From: Couchioplanes azureus
GTDB lineage: Bacteria; Actinomycetota; Actinomycetes; Mycobacteriales; Micromonosporaceae
Reading direction: 5' to 3'
Length of the DNA: 64,000 nt
Assembly (NCBI RefSeq): GCF_014648355.1
Contig: NZ_BMQY01000003.1
Location: 331,916 to 395,915 of the forward strand
Both the position numbers and the translations under genes were made by a program. Within the stretch, counting starts at the first letter, position 1. Every line of letters begins with the position of its first letter. Of the stretch, positions 9,027-16,337 are shown in pieces. The notes under the pieces were generated by a model. The model was given only the letters and a program-made list of their open reading frames with translations, made no database searches and was not told where the DNA came from.

Positions 9027-9965
9027 TCAGCCGGCCGCGCGTGGGCCGGCCCCCGATGCCCCGGGGCGCGATCCGGCCATCTCCCCGGGCATCGCCGGCG
9101 GCTCGAGGTACGAGGTGGCGATGTCGGAGACCGTGGTGCGGTGCAGGACGCGGCGCTGGGTCGGGTCGTACGGCCGCCCGCGGTGCATGGTGCACCGGTT
9201 GTCCCACAGCACCAGGTCGCCGACCGTCCACTTCTGGGTGTAGACGAAGCGGTCCTGGGTCGCGAACTCGATGAGCTCCTCGAGCAGCGCCTGCCCCTTC
9301 TCGACCGGCCAGCCGATGATGTGCGAGGCGTGCGAGGCGAGGTAGAGGCTCGTGCGCCCGGACTCCGGGTAGTAGTCGACGAGCCGCTGGGGCACGGGCG
9401 GCAGGGTGGTGGTGATGTCGCTGTTGAAGCCGTCGAACCCGGTCTTGCGGCGCGAGGTGGCGATGCTGTGCTCCGCGACGAGCCCGTGGAGCTCCCTTCG
9501 GCGCTCCTCCGGCAGGGCGTCGTAGGCGGCGCGCATGTCCGCGTACTGGGTCTCGCCACCGGTCGGGGTGACCTCGCGGGCGGACAGCAGCGAGCACTTC
9601 GCCCGCCGCGCCTTGAACGAGCTGTCGGTGTGCCACAGCTGGTTGCCGAGGTTGTACTGGTTCAGCCGGTCGGCCGGGTCCAGGATCTTGCCCTCGTGGT
9701 CGAGGTTGGAAATGTCGGTGAACTCGTTGCGCAGGCGCAACGCCTTGCCGGCATAGTTCGGGGCGGTCTCCAGCGGGCCGAAGCGCTTGGTGAAGGCGAG
9801 CTGCTGGTCGTCGGTGAGCGGCTGACCGGGGAAGACGAGGACCGCGTATTGGTGGAAGGCCGCCTCGATTTCGGCGAAGATGTCGTCGGAAATAGGCGAG
9901 GTCAGGTCGACGCCCGTCACTTCCGCGACGAAAAGTGGATGCAGTGGTGCAAGCTTTATTGCCAC
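9027..9965 (-). CDS. TauD/TfdA-family Fe(II)/2-oxoglutarate dioxygenase
   Basis: A 312-residue enzyme with the iron-binding facial triad: His112 and Asp114 in LWHTDSSF and a distal His261 in CTMHRGRPYD, with Arg272 placed for 2-oxoglutarate. The family hydroxylates or desaturates sulfonates, aryloxyacetates, phosphonates and amino-acid intermediates. The start is a GTG at 9965 with GGAG eight bases before it. First gene of a five-gene minus-strand operon (dioxygenase, P5CR-like, methyltransferase, flavoenzyme, MFS). The second copy of the duplicated regulatory element lies upstream. The substrate is unknown. Confidence 0.9.
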   Translation of the reverse strand: MAIKLAPLHPLFVAEVTGVDLTSPISDDIFAEIEAAFHQYAVLVFPGQPLTDDQQLAFTKRFGPLETAPNYAGKALRLRNEFTDISNLDHEGKILDPADRLNQYNLGNQLWHTDSSFKARRAKCSLLSAREVTPTGGETQYADMRAAYDALPEERRRELHGLVAEHSIATSRRKTGFDGFNSDITTTLPPVPQRLVDYYPESGRTSLYLASHASHIIGWPVEKGQALLEELIEFATQDRFVYTQKWTVGDLVLWDNRCTMHRGRPYDPTQRRVLHRTTVSDIATSYLEPPAMPGEMAGSRPGASGAGPRAAG

Positions 9966-10092
9966 GTGTCTGCTCCTAGCGCGTAGGTATTCACGGCGGA
10001 GGTGCGCTGGCGGTGTGTGGCGACGGGAGAAGGGACGGCCGACCGGTTTCCACAGCGGCTTCCGGCGCCGCTCGAGGTGAACGGATGTGGGC

Positions 10093-10216
10093 GCTGAGCT
10101 GGATGATCAGCATCCGGACATCCACTCGCGACGGATCATGCCCCCGGCCATGAACCGGAACCGTGTCACACGCCGAGTCAAGATCACAAGAGACAGTCCA
10201 TTAACCGACGCGGATG
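10093..10216. promoter_or_regulatory. Duplicated intergenic regulatory element, copy 2
   Basis: Same orientation as copy 1 at 3394-3518. It shows the GCTGAGCTGG decamer (10093-10102), the same 26-base spacing to CATCCACTCGCGAC (10119), one 1-base gap, and an identical 41-base 3' part (10176-10216). It lies 128 bases upstream of the dioxygenase start and 254 bases upstream of the cytidylyltransferase start. Copy 1 lies 96 bases from its minus-strand gene, so the arrangement is similar. Likely a shared operator or promoter for the minus-strand operons. Confidence 0.65.
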
Positions 10217-10327
10217 CATTGGCCACGCGACAGTGAAGGCCCGGCCGTTCACACGTATTTCGGACATAGCCGTGGGCTTACGGACCCATTCGGCGGATCG
10301 CCGAAAAGCGGCGCCCACCCCGGACGC

Positions 10328-10360
10328 TTTGCCGACACCGTCGCGACCCGGGTCGGCAAA
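10328..10360. promoter_or_regulatory. Inverted repeat upstream of the cytidylyltransferase
   Basis: Perfect 9-base arms TTTGCCGAC (10328-10336) and GTCGGCAAA (10352-10360) around a 15-base centre that itself contains GTCGCGAC. A -10-like TACAGT follows at 10388-10393. The position suits a regulator-binding site for the plus-strand genes; no particular regulator is identified. Confidence 0.4.
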
Positions 10361-10469
10361 CGTCTTTCAGCGCCGTTTCATCCGCGGTACAGTGACTCCC
10401 GCTTCGATGGATGTCGGCCAATGTCATCCACGGCGAAGAACGGGTTCCCTCGCGGAGAGAGAGGACTGG

Positions 10470-11150
10470 ATGAAGTACGTCATTCCGGCCAAGCGCTCGT
10501 CGAGCAGGGTGCCCGACAAGAACTACCGCCCGTTCGCACACGGCAGGTCGCTGCTCGACATCCTGGTCGGGAAGTTGTCCCGCCTCGCCGCCCCCGGCGA
10601 GATCTACATCTCCTCCGAGGACGAGTCCACGCGCCTGCTGGCCGACAAGTACGAGGCCACGTTCCTGCCGAGGCCGGCACACCTCGCGGAGAACTCCCAC
10701 CCGTTCCAGTCGGTGGTCAACGAGGTCTGCAAGCAGCTCCCGGACGACGACGACGTGATGTGGTGCCACGCCACGGACCCGTTCTTCGACGACCACGAGG
10801 CCGTGGTGCGGGCGTGGCAGTCGCGCGACGCCTCCACATCGGACTCGATCGTCGTCGTCTATCCGATGAAGGAGTATCTGCTCGACCAGAACTTCTATCC
10901 CATCGGCTTCGGGTTCGGGTCCTGGCACCGGCCGTCACAGGAGCTGCCGACCTTCTACCAGCTCGGCTTCACCTGTTCGATCATGACCAGGCACGTGGCT
11001 ACCACGCTGGGGCTCGTCGGCGCCCGGCCGATGTGGCACCAGGCCTCGAACCTGACCATCGACATCGACACCCAGGCCCAGTTCGACCTCGCCGCCCGGC
11101 TCTACGAGCTGGGCGAGGCTCCGGCCGGCCGCGAGGGCACCGGGGCCTAG
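10470..11150 (+). CDS. Cytidylyltransferase, CMP-acylneuraminate-synthetase-like
   Basis: A 226-residue nucleotidyltransferase. The N-terminal IPAKRSSSRVPDKN (residues 5-18) matches the CTP-binding loop of CMP-sialic acid and CMP-KDO synthetases. ATDPFFDD corresponds to their substrate-loop motif, and LTIDIDTQAQFDLA is the C-terminal metal-binding IDT motif. These enzymes form a CMP ester on an acid sugar, a phosphonate or a phosphate group. The ATG at 10470 has GAGAGG upstream. No sialic-acid or KDO synthase is visible nearby, so the acceptor is probably a cluster-specific intermediate. First gene of a plus-strand set with the M20 deacylase. Confidence 0.82.
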   Translation: MKYVIPAKRSSSRVPDKNYRPFAHGRSLLDILVGKLSRLAAPGEIYISSEDESTRLLADKYEATFLPRPAHLAENSHPFQSVVNEVCKQLPDDDDVMWCHATDPFFDDHEAVVRAWQSRDASTSDSIVVVYPMKEYLLDQNFYPIGFGFGSWHRPSQELPTFYQLGFTCSIMTRHVATTLGLVGARPMWHQASNLTIDIDTQAQFDLAARLYELGEAPAGREGTGA

Positions 11151-11152
11151 GG

Positions 11153-12340
11153 TTGCCCGGCATCGACGACCGGGCGCTGGCGGAGTCGGTCGCCGAGCTC
11201 GTCCGCGTCCCCAGCGTCAACCCGCTGCACGGCGGGCCGCGGGCCGCGGAGCACGGCCCGATCGGCGAGGGCGCGCTCGCCCACCTGCTCGCCGAGCGGT
11301 TCGACGGGTACGGCGCGGACGAGGTCGTCCTGGACGAGGTGGCGCCCGGCCGCCCGAACGTGTACGGCCGCTTCCCCGGACGGTCCGAGCGGCTCGTCGT
11401 GGTGGACGTGCACACCGACACCGTCACCGTCGAGCACATGACCGACCCGCCGTTCGACGGCCGCCTCGCCGACGGCGGCGTGTGGGGTCGCGGCGCCCTC
11501 GACAGCAAGGCCACCATGGGCGTGATGCTCTCGCTGCTCGACGCGTGGCACCGCGACGGGCTGCGGCCCGACCCCACGCTCCTGCTCGTCGGCTCGGTCG
11601 GCGAGGAGGCCGGTGGGCTGGCCGGCGCCACGCGGTTCCGGCCGTGGGCGCAGCGGCAGGGGCTGACCATCGACCAGATGCTCGTCGCCGAACCGACCGA
11701 GTTCCGCCCGGTCCACGGCCTGAAGGGCATGGTGCTGATCGAGGTCACCGCGCACGGCACCGCGGCCCACTCGGCGCGCCCCGACCTCGGCGTCAACGCC
11801 GTCGAGGCGATGGCCCCGGTGATCGCCGCCTTCGTCGCCGAGCACGAACGGCTGCAGAGCCTCCCCCCGGCCACCGAGGTGGGCACCGGCACCGTGTCGG
11901 TCACCCAGATCTCCGGCGGCGGCACCGGCGGCAACGTCATTCCCGACCGGTGCGCCATCTCGGTGGGCCGGCGGATCGTGCCGGGCGAGGATCCCGACGA
12001 GGTGCTGGCCCGGATGTCGGCGATCGCCCGGGCCGCCTGCCCGGTGCCGTGCGACGTCACCTCGCTCCTGCCGCCGACGCCGGACGGCAAGGCCGGTTCT
12101 CCCGCCTTCTACCAGAGTCCCGACTCCGGTCTCGTCCGGTTTCTGGCGGACGCCTGCGGGACCGCGCCGGCCGTCGCGCCGTTCGGCGCGAACGCGCTGC
12201 GGTACTCGGGCCTGGCGCGGGAGCTGGTGATCTTCGGACCCGGCGCGATCGACCACGCCCATCAGGCCACCGAGCGGGTGGCCGTCGCCGACCTCGCCCG
12301 CCTCGCCCGCGTCCTCGAAGCCTGGCTCGCCCCGGCGTGA
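11153..12340 (+). CDS. M20-family zinc metallopeptidase/deacylase (ArgE/DapE-like)
   Basis: About 395 residues. Zinc-binding and catalytic motifs are present: VDVHTDTV, GRGALDSKATMGVMLS, the general base in GSVGEEAGG, AEPTEFRP, and the C-terminal GPGAIDHAHQATERV. Members hydrolyse N-acyl amino acids (acetylornithine, succinyl-diaminopimelate) or dipeptides. The frame is open far upstream, but the protein family begins at about 11153, where a TTG follows directly after the TAG of the cytidylyltransferase (11148-11150); translational coupling is likely. Within the cluster it is a second candidate deprotection enzyme besides the PIG-L protein. Confidence 0.85.
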   Translation: MPGIDDRALAESVAELVRVPSVNPLHGGPRAAEHGPIGEGALAHLLAERFDGYGADEVVLDEVAPGRPNVYGRFPGRSERLVVVDVHTDTVTVEHMTDPPFDGRLADGGVWGRGALDSKATMGVMLSLLDAWHRDGLRPDPTLLLVGSVGEEAGGLAGATRFRPWAQRQGLTIDQMLVAEPTEFRPVHGLKGMVLIEVTAHGTAAHSARPDLGVNAVEAMAPVIAAFVAEHERLQSLPPATEVGTGTVSVTQISGGGTGGNVIPDRCAISVGRRIVPGEDPDEVLARMSAIARAACPVPCDVTSLLPPTPDGKAGSPAFYQSPDSGLVRFLADACGTAPAVAPFGANALRYSGLARELVIFGPGAIDHAHQATERVAVADLARLARVLEAWLAPA

Positions 12341-12377
12341 CCCACCCGACCACGACACCGACCAGGAGAGGGAAGCG

Positions 12378-13145
12378 ATGGCGACTGCCACGGCGGCGGA
12401 GACGGTCGACCGCGTGTTCGCGCCGGTCCAGGAGTACACCCGCGGTTATCTGCTGGCGAAGTCGACCGATGCGTACGGCATCGCGCTGGGCTTCGCCTCC
12501 GGCAGCCAGTTCTGGGTCGTCGGCCGCGCCGGTGTGCTCGGCGGCTGTCCCGCCGACGTCGCCGCGGCGGCCATCGCGTTCGAGCCCCTCGACGCGGTGC
12601 GCGCGGCCTGGCACGCCGTACCCCCCGGCTTGACGCACTACGACGTGGCGCTGCACTACCGGGACCGCATCGCCGCCTGGGGTGACCGGTGCCTCGCGGA
12701 CGCCGACCCGGCGGCCCTGGACGCCGTCGACGTGCTGGGGCGCCGGATCGCCGACGCGGCGCCCGCGGCGCTCGGCACCCTCTTCGCCGGCTGGCGCCAC
12801 CTCCCGGTCCCCGGCTCGCCGCCCGGCCGGGCGGGGCTGACGATCCACCTCATCCGCGAGATGCGGGGCGCCGCCCACATCGCCGCGATCCTGGCGTGCG
12901 GGCTCACCCCGCTCGACGCCATCCTCGCCGCGCCCCATCCGCCGCCGCGCACCGGACCCGCCTACGCCGAGCGCATGGGCTACCGCGGCCCCTTCCGGGA
13001 TCCGGAAGAGGTACGGGAACGGCGCCTGGAGGCCGAGCGGCTGACCGCGTCGATCCTCGTGCCGTACTTCGCCGAGCTCTCCCCGCAGGAGCTCGCCCGC
13101 TTCGGGGATGCGGTGGAGGTCACGTGCGCCACGGCAGTCCCCTGA
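12378..13145 (+). CDS. SCO6745-family protein, function unknown
   Basis: A 255-residue, largely helical soluble protein. Its pattern (an N-terminal VFAPVQEYTRGYL block, a central AAIAFEPLDAVRAAWHAVPP block and LIREMRGAAHIAAIL) matches the actinobacterial SCO6745 family, in which the last motif is usually LREHRGDGHVAAL. Here the usual H..GDGH residues are only partly kept (M, AAH). No catalytic role is established for the family that I can cite. The ATG at 12378 has a strong GGAGAGGG. It follows the M20 gene by 37 bases on the same strand and so may belong to the cluster. Confidence 0.7.
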   Translation: MATATAAETVDRVFAPVQEYTRGYLLAKSTDAYGIALGFASGSQFWVVGRAGVLGGCPADVAAAAIAFEPLDAVRAAWHAVPPGLTHYDVALHYRDRIAAWGDRCLADADPAALDAVDVLGRRIADAAPAALGTLFAGWRHLPVPGSPPGRAGLTIHLIREMRGAAHIAAILACGLTPLDAILAAPHPPPRTGPAYAERMGYRGPFRDPEEVRERRLEAERLTASILVPYFAELSPQELARFGDAVEVTCATAVP

Positions 13146-13222
13146 GCCACAGCCGGATTCCTTGCCCTTCCTTTGAGATCCGCTAGAGGTTGGCTTGAGG
13201 TAGCCCTCCGATCTCCAGGGGC

Positions 13223-14071
13223 ATGACCGCCACGCTGGAAATCGCCCCCGCCGCCCCGCTCTTCGACGCGACCGCCCTCTGGGGCCGCGCCGCCGCCGGT
13301 GTCGAGCTCTCCGTCGTGGTGCCGTTCTACAACCCGGGCCCGGCGCTGCGCCGCACGATCGAGCGGCTGGTCGCCTGCCTGAGCGAGGCCCAGATCGGCT
13401 ACGAGGTCATCGCGGTCTCCGACGGCTCGACCGACGGCTCGGCGCAGAGCCTGGGCGGGCTGCCCGGCGTGCGGGTCATCGACAACGCCGTCAACCAGGG
13501 CAAGGGCGCGGCCCTGCACCAGGGCTTCTCCGCCGCTCGCGGCGCCTGGATCGGCTTCGTCGACGCCGACGGCGACATCGACCCCCAGCACCTGGTCGAG
13601 TACCTGTTCGTGGCCCGGGCCGGCGGCCACGCCCTCGTCTACGCCGACAAGCGGCACGCCGACTCGGTCAGCGCCGCGACCGGCTTCCGCAAGCTGGTGT
13701 CGATCTCCTACTCGACCCTGGTCGCCGGGATGTTCCGGCTGGACGTGCGGGACACCCAGACCGGCTGCAAGATCGTCCGCCGGGACGTCCTCGCCGCGGT
13801 CCTGCCCCGGATGCGGGAGCGCCGCTTCGCCTTCGACCTGGAGCTGTTCGTCGCCGCCGGCGCCGCCGGCTTCGACAACCTGCAGGGCGCCCCGGTCCGC
13901 CTCGAGGAGCGCGTCGCCGGCTCGACCGTCACCACCAAGAGCATCGTCCGCACCATCCGCGACACCTTCGTCATCTACCGCCGCCAGCGGGCCAGCCACT
14001 ACCGCCCGGCCGCCCAGGTCGCCACCCCGGCCGCCCCGCGCGCCGCGGTCCGCCTCGCCTACGCCGCCTGA
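13223..14071 (+). CDS. Family 2 glycosyltransferase (dolichyl-phosphate-mannose-synthase-like)
   Basis: A 282-residue GT-A fold enzyme. VVPFYNPGPALRRTIERL opens the nucleotide-sugar domain, SDGSTDGS follows, and DADGDIDP carries the metal-binding Asp-x-Asp. RDTQTGCKIVRRDV near residue 180 is typical of polyprenyl-phosphate glycosyltransferases. No transmembrane segment follows, so it is a soluble or peripheral enzyme, probably moving a sugar to a lipid carrier. The N-terminal 30 residues are an extra. It is a single gene, convergent and nearly abutting with the endonuclease/phosphatase gene; its link to the metabolite cluster is unclear. Confidence 0.85.
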   Translation: MTATLEIAPAAPLFDATALWGRAAAGVELSVVVPFYNPGPALRRTIERLVACLSEAQIGYEVIAVSDGSTDGSAQSLGGLPGVRVIDNAVNQGKGAALHQGFSAARGAWIGFVDADGDIDPQHLVEYLFVARAGGHALVYADKRHADSVSAATGFRKLVSISYSTLVAGMFRLDVRDTQTGCKIVRRDVLAAVLPRMRERRFAFDLELFVAAGAAGFDNLQGAPVRLEERVAGSTVTTKSIVRTIRDTFVIYRRQRASHYRPAAQVATPAAPRAAVRLAYAA

Positions 14072-14074
14072 TCC

Positions 14075-14866
14075 CTACGCCGCGGCGAGGTCCAGGTCGA
14101 CGGCGACCGGATAGTGGTCGGAAGCCCACTCCGTCTCGTCGCCGCGGATCACCCGCGCCCGCGTGGCCCGCGCGGCCAGCTCCGGCCGGGCCATGACGTA
14201 GTCCAGCCGCATGCCGCAGTTGGAGAACTCCCGGCCGCCACCCCGGGTCGTGGGCACGGTCAGACCGTCGCCCTCGCCCGCCGTACGCCACACGTCCACG
14301 AACCCGGCCGCGCCCAGCGCCTCGATCGCCCGGGTGTCCGGCCGCCCGCCGGCCCCCAGGTGCCGGCGGCGGAAGAGCGGGGGCAGCGCGGCCAGGCGCT
14401 CGGTGTGCGCGGTGTGCGGGTCCAGGGCGTTGAGGTCGCCGGCGATGACGGTGAGCGGCCCGCGGTAGCGGTGGGCGAGCCAGCGGGCCTCGCGCATCCG
14501 CCGGTACGGCCGGAACGGGTTCAGGTGCGTGCTGACCACCGTCAGCGGGCCGGCGGAGGTGGGCACCTCCACCGCGGCCGCCGCGTGGTGCAGGCGCCAG
14601 CGGACCGCCGAGCGGCCGGCGATCCGCAGCGGCGGGCGTACCAGCACCCCCACCGGCTGGCCGAAGGCGGAGGGCGCCAGGTGCGCCACCATGCCGAGCG
14701 CGTCCGCCACCTCGCGCATGCGCTGCCCGTCGTGCCGCGCGAAGTCGCGCAGCTCCTGCAGGGCGACGACGTCCGGCCGCTCCCGCTTCAGCAGGGCCAC
14801 GACCGCGTCGAGCCGGCCGCCGCCACCGCCGGTCTTGATGTTCCAGGTGAGCAGGCTAAGCGTCAC
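14075..14866 (-). CDS. Endonuclease/exonuclease/phosphatase family protein
   Basis: A 263-residue member of the DNase I-like superfamily. Metal and catalytic motifs are visible in order: LLTWNIKTGG, VVALQELRDF, VVSTHLNPFR, VIAGDLNALD and the terminal ASDHYPVAVDLDL. Such proteins hydrolyse phosphodiesters in nucleic acids, inositol phosphates or sphingomyelin-type lipids. There is no signal peptide. The GTG start overlaps the end of the PAP2 gene by eleven bases. Its place last in an operon with a lipid kinase and lipid phosphatase suggests a phospholipid-related rather than DNA-related substrate. Confidence 0.85.
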   Translation of the reverse strand: MTLSLLTWNIKTGGGGGRLDAVVALLKRERPDVVALQELRDFARHDGQRMREVADALGMVAHLAPSAFGQPVGVLVRPPLRIAGRSAVRWRLHHAAAAVEVPTSAGPLTVVSTHLNPFRPYRRMREARWLAHRYRGPLTVIAGDLNALDPHTAHTERLAALPPLFRRRHLGAGGRPDTRAIEALGAAGFVDVWRTAGEGDGLTVPTTRGGGREFSNCGMRLDYVMARPELAARATRARVIRGDETEWASDHYPVAVDLDLAAA

Positions 14867-16304
14867 GGCGCACGTCCGCGTTGGGCCGGATCGAGAAGTA
14901 CAGCACGGTCAGCCAGCCGGCGGTCAGCAGGGCGGCGCCCAGCATGTCCGTGGGATGGTGCATCCCCCGGTACATCCGCGACAGCGCCACCCCCAGCGGC
15001 ATGATCACGGCGAGGACCACGAAGATCCAGCGCCACCAGTACGCCCGCAGCCGCGGCACGACCAGCACGGCGATCGCGGCGTAGAGGCACATCGTCGCGG
15101 CGATGTGCCCGGAGGGGAACGCCGATGTCGGCAGCTTGCCGTCGAGCTGCTCGACCGGCGGGCGGGGCCGGTCCACGGCGGCCGCCGCGCAGAGGAAGAG
15201 GGTCAGCTCGCCGAACATGGCCAGCACGACGTAGAGCACCATCCGCCAGTGCCGCCAGACGGCGAGCGCGACCGGGCAGAACACCAGCGAGACGAGCAGG
15301 ATGGCGTGCGTGTCTCCGGCCTTGCTCCACGCGTAGCTCACGTCGTCCCACACCGGCGTCCGCATGCTCTGCAACCACGTCGGCACGCCGTCGTCGAACC
15401 GGCCGAGCCAGGTGCCCTCGGTGCGGTTCGTCAGGGTCCAGCCGAGCACGTAGAGCACGCCGAAGACGAAGACCCAGCCCACCAGGATCTCCATCGCCCC
15501 GGCCCACGGGTGCGGCAGCAGGTGCTCGCCGGGCGTGCCGGGGCGCACGTCGGCGGCGGCCTCCGGCTCCAGGCCGTCCTCCAGCGGGACCTCCGGGCGC
15601 CCGATCTCGCGCCGCCAGACCCGGAAGGCGTACGCGGTGACGCCCAGCCAGGCGGCGCCGAGCAGCCAGCCGGCCAGCACGTCGGAGACGTAGTGCACGC
15701 CGAGCGAGATCCGGGTGAGCCCGACCGCCGCGACGATCACGGCCACCAGCGTGACGAACCACTTGCGGTGCCGCGCCGAGACCGCCGGGAGGAAGACGAG
15801 GAGCAGGGCCCCGTACACGATCATGGAACCGAGGGCGTGCCCGCTGGGGAAGCTGTTGCCGGGAGCCGTGGCGACCGGGACGTCGACGACCGGGCGTACC
15901 CGGTCGATCAGGGCCTTGAGCGACGGGTCCAGCAGCAGCGCGCCGACCCCGGTGACCACCAGGTAGATCGCGAGCCGGAACCGCCGGCGGATCAGCAGCC
16001 CGACCACGGCGATGGTGACCAGCCACATCATGATCGGCCGGCCGCCCGCCCGGGCCACGACGGTCAGCGCGTCCACCACCGCGGGATGCGGCGACACCAG
16101 CGCGTTGAGGCGGTCGGCGGCACCGGCGTCGAGGCGCTCCAGCGGCCCCCACTGCCCGCGGACGAGCAACAGCAGCACGCCGAAGCCGAGGCCGAGCGCG
16201 ACGACCACGAGCAGTCCCAGCAGGCTGCGCTCGGCGAAACGGGCCAAGGGCCTGGCGCGCACCGGCTCCGGCGCCGCCGTCCTGTCCTGCTGCTCGGTCA
16301 CCAT
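14856..16304 (-). CDS. Tandem PAP2-superfamily phosphatase (two fused domains)
   Basis: A 482-residue polytopic membrane protein with two complete-length PAP2 units. Unit 1 has KALIDRVRP (130-138), FPSGH (152-156) and R198...H204...D208. Unit 2 has VDRPRP (377-382), FPSGH (396-400) and R443...H449...D453. Unit 2 lacks the Lys that normally stands seven residues before the RP Arg (Ala374), so its activity may be altered. PAP2 enzymes dephosphorylate phosphatidic acid, undecaprenyl pyrophosphate or similar lipids at the membrane surface. The ATG at 16304 is preceded by AGGAG. Operon with BrkB and the lipid kinase. Confidence 0.9.
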   Translation of the reverse strand: MVTEQQDRTAAPEPVRARPLARFAERSLLGLLVVVALGLGFGVLLLLVRGQWGPLERLDAGAADRLNALVSPHPAVVDALTVVARAGGRPIMMWLVTIAVVGLLIRRRFRLAIYLVVTGVGALLLDPSLKALIDRVRPVVDVPVATAPGNSFPSGHALGSMIVYGALLLVFLPAVSARHRKWFVTLVAVIVAAVGLTRISLGVHYVSDVLAGWLLGAAWLGVTAYAFRVWRREIGRPEVPLEDGLEPEAAADVRPGTPGEHLLPHPWAGAMEILVGWVFVFGVLYVLGWTLTNRTEGTWLGRFDDGVPTWLQSMRTPVWDDVSYAWSKAGDTHAILLVSLVFCPVALAVWRHWRMVLYVVLAMFGELTLFLCAAAAVDRPRPPVEQLDGKLPTSAFPSGHIAATMCLYAAIAVLVVPRLRAYWWRWIFVVLAVIMPLGVALSRMYRGMHHPTDMLGAALLTAGWLTVLYFSIRPNADVRRDA

Positions 16305-16337
16305 CGGGGCTCCTGCACACTCGGGGGTGGGCCCGAT

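Larger units (their letters stand above)
9966..10469. other. Divergent intergenic region of the metabolite cluster
   Basis: About 500 bases without a gene between the dioxygenase (minus) and the cytidylyltransferase (plus). It holds copy 2 of the duplicated element (10093-10216), an inverted repeat (10328-10360) and a -10-like TACAGT (10388-10393) for the plus-strand genes. Open frames across it have no start, codon pattern or similarity that would make them genes. Confidence 0.6.

Noticed and set aside
10214..11152. N-terminal extension of the M20 frame over the intergenic region and cytidylyltransferase
   Set aside because: The frame is open by chance; M20 similarity starts at about 11153, and the extension reads across the well-supported cytidylyltransferase in another frame.
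1..13145. Assigning the cluster to a named phosphonate antibiotic
   Set aside because: Cytidylyltransferase, dioxygenase and deacetylase genes would fit, but no PEP mutase or phosphonopyruvate decarboxylase is visible, and the ThDP enzyme looks acetolactate-synthase-like. The left flank is missing, so the claim cannot be made.
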